This document shows, in pieces, positions 1 through 5,117 of a stretch of 5,117 nucleotides of DNA. The notes below the pieces were generated by a model, which saw only the letters and a program-made list of their open reading frames with translations, had not been told where the DNA came from and made no database searches. Both the position numbers and the translations under genes were made by a program. Numbering within the stretch: the stretch's first letter is position 1; the number at the start of each line of letters is the position of its first letter. Source of the stretch: Verrucomicrobiota bacterium. GTDB taxonomy: Bacteria; Verrucomicrobiota; Verrucomicrobiae; Chthoniobacterales; UBA10450. The DNA is taken from the NCBI GenBank assembly GCA_005887855.1, contig VBQB01000158.1, positions 1 to 5,117 on the forward strand, in the 5' to 3' direction.

Positions 1-88
1 CGATTCAAGCTGAAACGCCATTGCGCAATCTAGCATTGTCGATCTTTCGCCGAAAGCGACAGTCCCATAGCCGCCTCTTTCGCTCTGT

Positions 89-94
89 GATAAT
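89..94 (+). promoter_or_regulatory. weak -10-like hexamer upstream of the cyclase gene
   Basis: GATAAT differs from the sigma-70 -10 consensus at one base and lies 55 bases before the cyclase start. No convincing -35 hexamer is present at 16-18 bases upstream, so this is only a candidate. The same leader contains a short inverted repeat, CTTTC-GCC-GAAAG, at 44-56, of unknown role. Nothing else was recognised in 1-106. Confidence 0.2.
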
Positions 95-106
95 CTCCGG
101 CTGAAA

Positions 107-154
107 ATGGATATCGGGAACTTTTTCGCCGAACTGAAGTTACATGGCCACTGA
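107..154 (+). pseudogene. remnant start of a sister-family gene (or short leader peptide) overlapping the cyclase start
   Basis: A 15-codon frame reads MDIGNFFAELKLHGH and stops at TGA 152-154, eight bases past the ATG of the cyclase gene. Its first 11 codons have the same length and the same FFAELK ending as the start of the broken gene at 2591 (VNLKYFFAELK). The DNA is also nearly identical across TTCGCCGAA(C/T)TGAAG (126-139 against 2610-2623). In the sister family FFAELK is followed by RRNVYKVA and a membrane helix; here the match ends abruptly after K. I infer that it is the stump of a deleted sister gene. It could instead be a translated leader that couples to the cyclase, whose own ribosome binding site is weak. 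Confidence 0.45.
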
Positions 155-2594
155 TTCTGAACAGGATATCCAGTTACAAATCGGGCATGTCTTGTTCATG
201 GACGTGGTCGGTTACTCGAAATTGCTGCTCGACGAGCAGCGTGAACTCCAGGAACAACTGACCCAAATCGTTCGAAACACCGAGCAGGTCCGCGCTGCCG
301 AAGCGACCGGCAAGCTAATCCGGGTTCCGGCCGGGGACGGAATGGCGCTCGTTTTCTTTAATAGCCCGGAAGCACCGGTTCGCTGTGCGATCGAGATCTC
401 CAAAAAGCTAAAACAATATCCGCAGCTGAAACTGCGAATGGGGATCCACAGTGGACCGGTCAACGAGGTCCGAGATGTCAACGATCGACCAAATGTCGCT
501 GGTGCTGGAATTAACATCGCGCAGCGGGTCATGGACTGCGGCGATGCGGGACATATTCTGCTTTCGAAACGGGTGGAAGAAGATCTCGCGCAATCGCGCG
601 AGTGGCAGCCGTGCCTGCACGACCTGGGCGAGTGCGCGGTGAAACACGGCGCGCGTGTCAATGTCGTTAATTTCTATGATGGAGAACTGGGCAATCCAGA
701 ACTGCCGCAAAAACTCCGACACGGCAGGCGTAGGAAAATGCTGCCGTTCGGGTCGCGCTCCGGGCCTGATGGGAGACTACCGACAAGCCGTTGGGCCTTT
801 GTTGCCGCAGCGGTTGTGATCATCGGCGGAGTTGCTGTTGGTATTCCGCTTCTGTTGCAGAGGCCGGCTATCAAATCGGCAAGCGCTTCCAGTTCGAGGT
901 CGTCCCCTGCTCACGGGCCGACGATTCCGGAGAAAAGTATCGCCGTGCTTCCATTCGAAAACAGGAGCGATGAAAGAGAGAACGCTTATTTTGCTGATGG
1001 AGTGCAGAACGAAATTCTGACCGATCTCGCGAAGATTGCAGATTTGAGAGTCATTAGCCGCACCAGCGTCATGCAATACAAGAGCGGCGCCGAGCGGAAC
1101 GTGCGCGAGATTAGCCAGCAACTTGGGGTAGCCCATCTGTTGGAAGGCAGCGTGCAACGATCAGGCAATCGCGTCAGAGTAACGGCGCAACTCATCGATG
1201 CTCGGACCGATACCCAACAGTGGGCAGAGCGCTATGATCGTGATCTCGCGGATGTGTTCGCGATCCAAAGCGAAATTGCCAAAACGATTGCTGACCAGCT
1301 GCAAGCCAAGCTCTCGCCCCAGGAGAAAGCACGCGTCGAAGAGATACCGACACAGAACACAGAAGCATACGTGTTTTATTTGCGTGCAAATCAAATATCA
1401 CGAAATCCCGACACGCTGCTGGAGGATTACAAAACTGCAGAGCAGCTTTACCTGCAAGCGATCGCGCTCGATCCGAATTTTTCACTGGCCCACGCACGGC
1501 TCGCTTCGATTCGCGCGGAGATTTTTCATTTTTACGAGCCCCTCGACAGCTGGAAAGAGAAAGCGCGCGCTGAAGCAGAGATTGCTTTGCGGCTGCAGCC
1601 AAATCTGGCAGAAGCGCACTTCGCGCTTGGTCAATGCTTTTATTGGATAGACGGAGAGTACGACCGCGCTTTGGAGCAATTCGACATCGCTTCGCATTTA
1701 TCGCCTAACAATAGCGATATCCCGCGTTTGATCGCGGCAATCGAACGCAGACAGGGCAAATGGCAGGAATCTCTTAAGGCATACGCAAAGGTTCAAAAGC
1801 TCGATCCGCAAAATCCGAATAGCGTGCGCGAACTTGTTTTTACAAATACGGCCCTGCGCCGCTGGGCGGAATCTGCGCGTTGGGCGGAGAAGATGCGGGC
1901 CATGGCGCCGGCCTCGATCGTTGCCAAGATCCAAAGTGGCTATGTCGATTTTTGGTGGAAAGGCGATACGCGGTTGCTCAAGTCTTTGCTCAGCCAGGTG
2001 CCGGCAGAAACCGATCCTGACGGGGCAATAACCAGTTGCCGCTGGGATGTCGCCATGATCGACCGCGATTTCGGTGCGGCCCGGGCTGCGTTAAAGACGT
2101 CGGTTGTAAACGACGTCTCTTACACAAATGCAGGACTCACGCCGAAAAGTTTCCTCGATGCCTGTATCGATCTCGCGCAAGGCGATAAGGCCAAGGCTCA
2201 GAAATCGTTTGAACCGGCGAGGCCTGTTTTTGAAAAAGCGGTGGAGGAAGCACCGGCGAGCGCGGAGCGGCATGCCAATCTCGGCTGGCTTTATGCTTTC
2301 ATGAGTCGAAAAGATGACGCCATCCGTGAAGGCCGGCGCGCGGTTGAGTTGAAACCGGAATCGAAGGACGCGGTCGATGGGGCGATCATGAACTGTTATC
2401 TGGCGCTCATCTACGCTCGCGTGGGCGAAAACGATCTGGCGATTCCGCTGATCGAGCGCTTATTGAAAACTCCGGGCGCCGTCGACAGCGTCGATTACAG
2501 CATTACGATCAACGACCTGAAATATCGTTGGGAATGGGATCCGATCCGAAACGATCTGCGTTTCCAGAAGCTCCTCAAACAACCTTCGCAGTGA
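144..2594 (+). CDS. membrane-bound class III nucleotide cyclase with FlgO/TolB-N-like domain and TPR repeats
   Basis: 816 residues. Residues 12-178 form a class III adenylate/guanylate cyclase domain with both metal-binding aspartates: D20 in LFMDVVGYS and D65 in AGDGMALVF. N124 and R128 in GINIAQRV fit the transition-state Asn/Arg pair. By hand alignment the purine-selecting Lys and Asp fall on V61 (or R60) and N117, so ATP against GTP use is unclear. A basic stretch (LRHGRRRK, 191-198) precedes one transmembrane helix at about 217-238, placing the cyclase in the cytoplasm and the rest outside the inner membrane. Residues 263-390 (KSIAVLPFEN, YFADGVQNEIL, LLEGSVQRSGNRVRV) match the FlgO/TolB N-terminal-like domain usual in this family. 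TPR-like helices fill about 428-606 and 690-770, ending in the family-typical RWEWDPIRNDLRFQKLL. The ATG at 144 is kept because it sits just before the domain; its ribosome binding site is weak (GAAG, 136-139). Likely role: an envelope sensor controlling a cyclic nucleotide. The ligand is unknown. Confidence 0.96.
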   Translation: MATDSEQDIQLQIGHVLFMDVVGYSKLLLDEQRELQEQLTQIVRNTEQVRAAEATGKLIRVPAGDGMALVFFNSPEAPVRCAIEISKKLKQYPQLKLRMGIHSGPVNEVRDVNDRPNVAGAGINIAQRVMDCGDAGHILLSKRVEEDLAQSREWQPCLHDLGECAVKHGARVNVVNFYDGELGNPELPQKLRHGRRRKMLPFGSRSGPDGRLPTSRWAFVAAAVVIIGGVAVGIPLLLQRPAIKSASASSSRSSPAHGPTIPEKSIAVLPFENRSDERENAYFADGVQNEILTDLAKIADLRVISRTSVMQYKSGAERNVREISQQLGVAHLLEGSVQRSGNRVRVTAQLIDARTDTQQWAERYDRDLADVFAIQSEIAKTIADQLQAKLSPQEKARVEEIPTQNTEAYVFYLRANQISRNPDTLLEDYKTAEQLYLQAIALDPNFSLAHARLASIRAEIFHFYEPLDSWKEKARAEAEIALRLQPNLAEAHFALGQCFYWIDGEYDRALEQFDIASHLSPNNSDIPRLIAAIERRQGKWQESLKAYAKVQKLDPQNPNSVRELVFTNTALRRWAESARWAEKMRAMAPASIVAKIQSGYVDFWWKGDTRLLKSLLSQVPAETDPDGAITSCRWDVAMIDRDFGAARAALKTSVVNDVSYTNAGLTPKSFLDACIDLAQGDKAKAQKSFEPARPVFEKAVEEAPASAERHANLGWLYAFMSRKDDAIREGRRAVELKPESKDAVDGAIMNCYLALIYARVGENDLAIPLIERLLKTPGAVDSVDYSITINDLKYRWEWDPIRNDLRFQKLLKQPSQ

Positions 2595-2757
2595 ACCTAA
2601 AATATTTCTTCGCCGAATTGAAGCGGCGCAATGTTTACAAAGTCGCCATTGTCTACGGCGTCGTGGCCTAGTTGCTGGTGCAGGTCGGGAGTCAGATTTT
2701 CAATTCTTCGAAATTTCGAATTGCGCTCATCCGGCCGGTCTTCATCGGCGTACGATC
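2591..2757 (+). pseudogene. broken N-terminus of a sister FFAELKRRNVYKVA-type membrane/TPR protein
   Basis: A GTG start at 2591 overlaps the cyclase stop codon and opens VNLKYFFAELKRRNVYKVAI, the signature start of a membrane-anchored FlgO-domain/TPR family that I associate with Verrucomicrobiota. Translation meets TAG at 2669-2671, where the family usually has Trp before LL-Q. After the stop LLVQVGSQ follows in frame. A one-base loss near 2696-2698 then moves the homology to another frame, where 2698-2727 reads FQFFEISNCA against the usual FPFFEIPNWA. A further shift may follow, since ALIRPVFIG in the original frame loosely fits the next membrane segment. The rest of the gene, including the FlgO domain and TPRs, is absent before the convergent lipoprotein gene. 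Two independent lesions plus truncation make this a decayed gene; the family assignment is from memory. Confidence 0.78.
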
Positions 2758-2796
2758 AACTCACCCCGATAAATACATGGCTTCTTCTCGCGAAGC

Positions 2797-3546
2797 TTAT
2801 CGCGGAATCGCAGGGTTTTGAGCGGGCTTTGACGCCTGGGCCAATTCTCTGCCTCTTTTGCGATCGCTAATCACAAATGTGTTGTTTTCTCCGAACGTTG
2901 ACCACGGCCCGCGCGATACTTCGCTAAACTCCACGAAGCGCCAGTCGGTCATATCCGTATCGTTTAATCCGAGATAGTCACGCACAGCGGGAGAGACATC
3001 GAGACCCGCGCCTCTGTTCAGATTGGGTTTCGGACGTTCGTTGCCAAAGACATATTGCCAATAATCGGTGCGGAAAGGCCCGGCGTCTTCCCATTGCGCA
3101 TAAGCCGTTCGATTCCCCTTGCGAATCGCGACCCATCGATCCTTGCAGGTGGAAACGCCGGGGCCTTGGTACGCTTCCTTGAACCACGGAACGACGCGGG
3201 GCGCTTCCGGCCGGTGACCATTGGCTGACTTGTCGTTGTATGGGAGGGCGCAGTAAAACGGGTTCTGTCGAGGCGTGAACTTTACCGGAATGTAATTGCT
3301 GCGATGCGCGGGATTTGGATCGTCAAATCCGCCGTAACTTCTGCTCCAAGCTTTGTCCCATGAGCTTCTCCGGTTCGGCACCGGATTGTTTACGCTCGGC
3401 CGCTCGCCGATCCAAAAGACAGTTGTCACAATATTTTTCTTCCACGGATAGCGCTCTCCTGTGGCTGAGGCACTGTGCTCAGTGTTTAAACAGCCCGCGA
3501 TGATCGCGGCCAGCGCACCGATCGACAGGATCGATATTGCTTTCAT
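2797..3546 (-). CDS. putative lipoprotein with RlpA-like double-psi beta-barrel motifs
   Basis: 249 residues. The N-terminus MKAISILSIGALAAIIAGC is a lipoprotein signal peptide: one charged residue, a hydrophobic core and a lipobox I16-A17-G18-C19. The mature protein should be lipid-anchored and periplasmic or in the outer membrane. Two segments recall the RlpA-type double-psi beta-barrel: WEDAGPF (152-158) resembles the NDRGPF loop, and GLDVSPAVRDYLGL (181-194) resembles its IDLSxAAAxxLGL helix. RlpA-type proteins bind or cleave peptidoglycan, so a wall-associated role is a reasonable inference, but catalytic residues were not verified. The segment in between (DYWQYVFGNERPKPNLN) is longer than in RlpA. 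Cysteines C99 and C134 could pair. I recall close relatives only as hypothetical proteins. A good Shine-Dalgarno (AAGGA) supports the ATG at 3546. The gene is convergent with the broken gene at 2591 and has no operon partner. Confidence 0.9.
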   Translation of the reverse strand: MKAISILSIGALAAIIAGCLNTEHSASATGERYPWKKNIVTTVFWIGERPSVNNPVPNRRSSWDKAWSRSYGGFDDPNPAHRSNYIPVKFTPRQNPFYCALPYNDKSANGHRPEAPRVVPWFKEAYQGPGVSTCKDRWVAIRKGNRTAYAQWEDAGPFRTDYWQYVFGNERPKPNLNRGAGLDVSPAVRDYLGLNDTDMTDWRFVEFSEVSRGPWSTFGENNTFVISDRKRGRELAQASKPAQNPAIPR

Positions 3547-3552
3547 CGTATG

Positions 3553-3559
3553 CTTCCTT
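3553..3559 (-). promoter_or_regulatory. ribosome binding site of the lipoprotein gene
   Basis: On the minus strand AAGGAAG lies six bases before the ATG at 3546-3544, a strong purine-rich Shine-Dalgarno at normal spacing. It fixes the start codon that also gives the lipoprotein signal peptide. Confidence 0.65.
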
Positions 3560-3701
3560 GTTCATAAAGGATGCGGGTGTTTATCGAGTCAAACGCTATC
3601 CGAAGCAAATCGCAACCAAGACCCTGCGTCTTGTCAGGAAAGTTAGTCCCTGTTCAAGGGCGCGATGAGGAGAGCGATAGACTCGTTGGATTCCCTTCGC
3701 G

Positions 3702-3884
3702 TCAAGTGCCGAGCAGTTCCATGAGACGCGCCTCGTAAGAATCACACATGGGGGATTCGCCATTTGGGTCGACCCATTCGGGATGTTGGATCCGCAGATC
3801 GTCGTGAATCTGTTCCCGAAGCTCGGTGTAGCTGTGGATTTGGTGAGGCTCGGCTATTGGCTTGGTGAGACTAACGAATTTCAT
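3702..3884 (-). CDS. small conserved-looking protein of unknown function
   Basis: From the ATG at 3884 the product is 60 residues, starting MKFVSLTKPIAEPHQIHSY and ending CDSYEARLMELLGT. The middle, LREQIHDDLRIQHPEWVDP followed by NGESPMCDSYEARL, has the look of a conserved short protein: amphipathic helix, then HPEW-x-x-x-NG-x-SP-x-CD-x-YE. I believe similar C-termini occur in Verrucomicrobiota but cannot name a family or function. The start is uncertain. The same frame continues upstream to a TTG at 4046 (114 residues) and stays open, without any ATG or GTG, to a stop at 4157-4155. The ATG has only a weak upstream purine run (GAAAG), so the gene could be a longer one that has lost its 5' end. 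No domain was seen in the extension. No signal peptide or membrane helix is present. Confidence 0.5.
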   Translation of the reverse strand: MKFVSLTKPIAEPHQIHSYTELREQIHDDLRIQHPEWVDPNGESPMCDSYEARLMELLGT

Positions 3885-4207
3885 AAACGCACTTTCATTT
3901 GAGGTTGACTGCTCCAAATCCGCGCGGAACGAGGAATCATCCTCACGAGGCGCTTCGAACAGCCGCCTCGCTTTGGTCGACTCGGGGCTCCAGTTGAACC
4001 TGGAGATCGCGCTAGGCGGTGCCTCAGCGAAGGTTAAGCCCCCCAACCGGCTTTTCGGCCCGGCCGAAAGTGCGTTGAGACGTCGGATGACGTAATCGAG
4101 GACGATTTTACCAGCACTCTCGACAGCCGTATATGGGACTTTAGTCCAATGCGGTTAGGAGCCGCAAAGAAGGCAAGGGAATCGGCGAAATCGCCGGATG
4201 AGTTTGA
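3885..4207. other. stretch without a confident gene
   Basis: On the minus strand this region is an open extension of the small gene at 3702 as far as 4155, reading for example KVPYTAVESAGKIVLDYVI between about 4142 and 4086. It has no usable start codon except TTG 4046, so it is either a 5'-truncated coding region or chance. An inverted repeat TTTCGG-CCCGG-CCGAAA lies at 4053-4069 with no T-run beside it. A GCGG/CCGC pair lies at 4151-4165, next to the palindrome described at 4132-4151. No RNA gene was recognised. Confidence 0.4.
4132..4151. promoter_or_regulatory. DosR/DevR-like palindrome, candidate response-regulator operator
   Basis: GGGACTTTAGTCC at 4135-4147 matches 13 of the 14 core positions of the mycobacterial DosR box (GGGACT-WW-AGTCCC); the outer flanks do not match. 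The arms GGACT and AGTCC are perfect inverted repeats around TT. DosR is a NarL/FixJ-type response regulator, and related regulators in other phyla bind similar sites. The site lies about 90 bases before the TTG at 4046 on the minus strand and about 150-200 bases before the hydrolase signal peptide on the plus strand, so it could serve either. No -10/-35 pair was found beside it. A single site may be chance. Confidence 0.35.
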
Positions 4208-4326
4208 GGCGCACCCGGCGTCGAGCCTCTTTTCTTGGACAAAGATCAGGCAATCAATTACGCTGAAAATCGCGCAAGCTTTCGGTCGGGCGAGATTCGC
4301 ATTTTGGATTCAAGCGGCAATGTCGA
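4208..4326 (+). pseudogene. in-frame C-terminal remnant of an unrelated small protein, joined to the hydrolase frame
   Basis: After TGA 4205-4207 the frame of the downstream hydrolase is open and reads GAPGVEPLFLDKDQAINYAE, then NRASFRSGEIRILDSSGNVD. This has protein-like character: a DKDQAINYAE helix, then a strand ending in RILDSSGNV. It is not part of any serine hydrolase. I have the impression of small Verrucomicrobiota proteins ending RILDS-x-GNVERTI, but I cannot name the family. There is no ATG or GTG in this segment, and two stops (4199-4201, 4205-4207) lie just upstream, so it lacks its own start. An upstream frame from ATG 4149 (MRLGAAKKARESAKSPDEF) could be its N-terminus after a frameshift. 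The match appears to end at about 4326, where the hydrolase signal peptide region begins. Confidence 0.4.
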
Positions 4327-5117
4327 TTCGCGGCGACGACGCGGGCACCTCCACGTCGCGAGCTTCCTGGTCGGTGTTGCTCTCCTGATCGCAGCGTGCT
4401 CGCGACCTGGCTCCACGGTCGGCTCGTCGGCGCTCAAGCCGATCGACCAGGCTGCGCTACAGACCATGGTGGACACGACCGCCCAGGAACTCCTGATCCC
4501 CGGTGCCGTGGTTCTCTTGCGCACACCCCAAGGCGTGTTCACGGTCACCCACGGCACCACGTTACTAGGCGCTACAAGCCCGCCCCGCGCCGACACCCAC
4601 TTCAGGATCGCCTCAAATACAAAGACAATGACGGCCGCGATCATCATACAGCTGGCTCAGGAGAGCAAGCTCAGTCTCGACGATCCGGTGTCCAAGTACG
4701 TCCCGGGCGTGCCCAACGGCGACAACATTACCATCGCCCAGCTGCTGGAAATGCGCAGCGGTCTCTACAATTACACCAAGGCCCCCGAATTTTCGGCGAG
4801 CCTGGACAGTGACCACACCAAGGTTTGGTCCCCTGCCGAGCTGCTGGCAATTGCGTTCGCGCACCCGCCCAACTTTCCGCCGGGCACAGCCTACGAGTAC
4901 AACAACACCAACTATGCGCTGCTGGGTCTCATCATTGAAAAGGTCGATGGCAGGCCCCTGGCCCAGGCAATGCAGGACCGGTTATTCGATCCCCTGAATA
5001 TGCAGCATACCGAGCTCCCCGCCAGCGCCGTGAACACCATCCCCGATCCCTACTCGCACGGCTACCTCTACGGCAGCTCCTCGGTCGCCTTGGTGGGCTC
5101 ACCGCCTTACTCGCCCG
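4304..5117 (+). CDS. serine hydrolase, class C beta-lactamase / D-Ala-D-Ala carboxypeptidase-like lipoprotein (3' end outside window)
   Basis: The frame is open to the window edge. RRRRGHLH (from 4331) followed by VASFLVGVALLIAAC gives a lipoprotein signal peptide, with the lipid-modified Cys at 4397-4399, so the product should be exported and membrane-anchored. The mature part is a Beta-lactamase (PF00144) fold enzyme. It has the nucleophile motif S-x-x-K as SNTK in FRIASNTKTMTA (4613-4624), then LSLDDPVSKYVPG, LLEMRSGLYNYT (4742-4777), and the second catalytic motif Y-x-N as YNN (4898-4906). The third motif (K/H-x-G) lies beyond the window. Such enzymes act on D-Ala peptides or other esters and amides; the substrate cannot be told. 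The wording SNTKTMT, VPNGDNITIAQLLEMRSGLYNYT-like blocks and the Arg-rich signal recall actinobacterial proteins. No ATG or GTG precedes the signal peptide; TTG 4304 and TTG 4235 are the only usable starts and lack a clear ribosome binding site. ATG 4466 would remove the signal. Confidence 0.85.
   Translation, partial: MDSSGNVDSRRRRGHLHVASFLVGVALLIAACSRPGSTVGSSALKPIDQAALQTMVDTTAQELLIPGAVVLLRTPQGVFTVTHGTTLLGATSPPRADTHFRIASNTKTMTAAIIIQLAQESKLSLDDPVSKYVPGVPNGDNITIAQLLEMRSGLYNYTKAPEFSASLDSDHTKVWSPAELLAIAFAHPPNFPPGTAYEYNNTNYALLGLIIEKVDGRPLAQAMQDRLFDPLNMQHTELPASAVNTIPDPYSHGYLYGSSSVALVGSPPYSP

Noticed and set aside
1192..1602. 136-codon open frame on the minus strand inside the cyclase/TPR gene
   Set aside because: It lies antisense to clearly conserved domains, is rich in Arg, Ser and Cys as expected for a shadow frame, and has no recognisable domain.
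2789..2804. Hairpin CGCGA-AGCTTA-TCGCG at the stop codon of the lipoprotein gene as a terminator
   Set aside because: Five pairs only, and the downstream minus-strand sequence is AGAAGAAGCC, without a T-run.
2631..2870. 79-codon plus-strand frame across the broken sister gene
   Set aside because: It is out of frame with the FFAELKRRNVYKVA homology and overlaps the 3' end of the convergent lipoprotein gene.
3564..3592. TTGACT (3592-3587, minus) with a -10 17 bases downstream as promoter of the lipoprotein gene
   Set aside because: The -10 position reads CTTTAT, only three matches, and initiation there would begin inside the Shine-Dalgarno sequence.
3617..3633. Hairpin CAAGAC-CCTGC-GTCTTG as a terminator for the small minus-strand gene
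   Set aside because: The stem is only six pairs and is not followed by a T-run on the minus strand, so intrinsic termination is not supported.
4396..4812. 138-codon plus-strand frame and a 129-codon minus-strand frame (4258-4647) over the hydrolase
   Set aside because: Both overlap the frame that encodes the SxxK and YxN motifs of the hydrolase; their translations are Arg/His-rich shadows.
1..5117. CRISPR array, tRNA, rRNA, insertion sequence or transposase
   Set aside because: No regularly spaced repeats, no tRNA or rRNA signatures, and no transposase motifs or matching terminal inverted repeats were seen.

Overview
The window most likely comes from a soil-type Verrucomicrobiota genome (Chthoniobacterales, 'Candidatus Udaeobacter'-like). 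This rests on recalled family resemblance, not on a search. The main support is a large membrane protein joining a class III nucleotide cyclase domain to a FlgO/TolB-N-like domain and TPR repeats, an architecture I associate with large paralogous families in that lineage. Remnants of the sister subfamily, whose N-terminus reads FFAELKRRNVYKVA, lie on both sides of it.

Layout. 1-143 is a leader with a weak -10-like hexamer and a 15-codon reading frame (107-154) whose first 11 codons match the start of the sister subfamily. 144-2594 (+) is the intact 816-residue cyclase/TPR protein. A sister-type gene starts on its stop codon (GTG at 2591) but is dead: it has an in-frame TAG where the family has Trp, then a one-base frameshift, and it fades out near 2757. 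2797-3546 (-) is a convergent lipoprotein with motifs of an RlpA-like double-psi beta-barrel. 3547-3701 is a spacer. 3702-3884 (-) is a probable small protein of unknown function; its frame stays open upstream to 4155. 3885-4207 has no confident gene but carries a near-perfect core of a DosR/DevR-type palindrome at 4135-4147. 4208-4326 (+) looks like the tail of a small protein. It runs in frame, without a start codon between, into a lipoprotein signal peptide and a class C beta-lactamase-type serine hydrolase that leaves the window at 5117.

Functionally, the intact genes look like separate units: a trans-envelope signalling protein, a periplasmic wall-associated lipoprotein, an unknown small protein and an exported serine hydrolase. 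No operon joins them. The points of most interest are the broken sister modules at both ends of the cyclase gene, which suggest domain shuffling or gene decay, and the apparent junction near 4326 where an Actinobacteria-like hydrolase is joined to Verrucomicrobia-like sequence. That junction could be a real fusion or transfer, or an assembly chimera. I did not find a clearly new multi-gene system.
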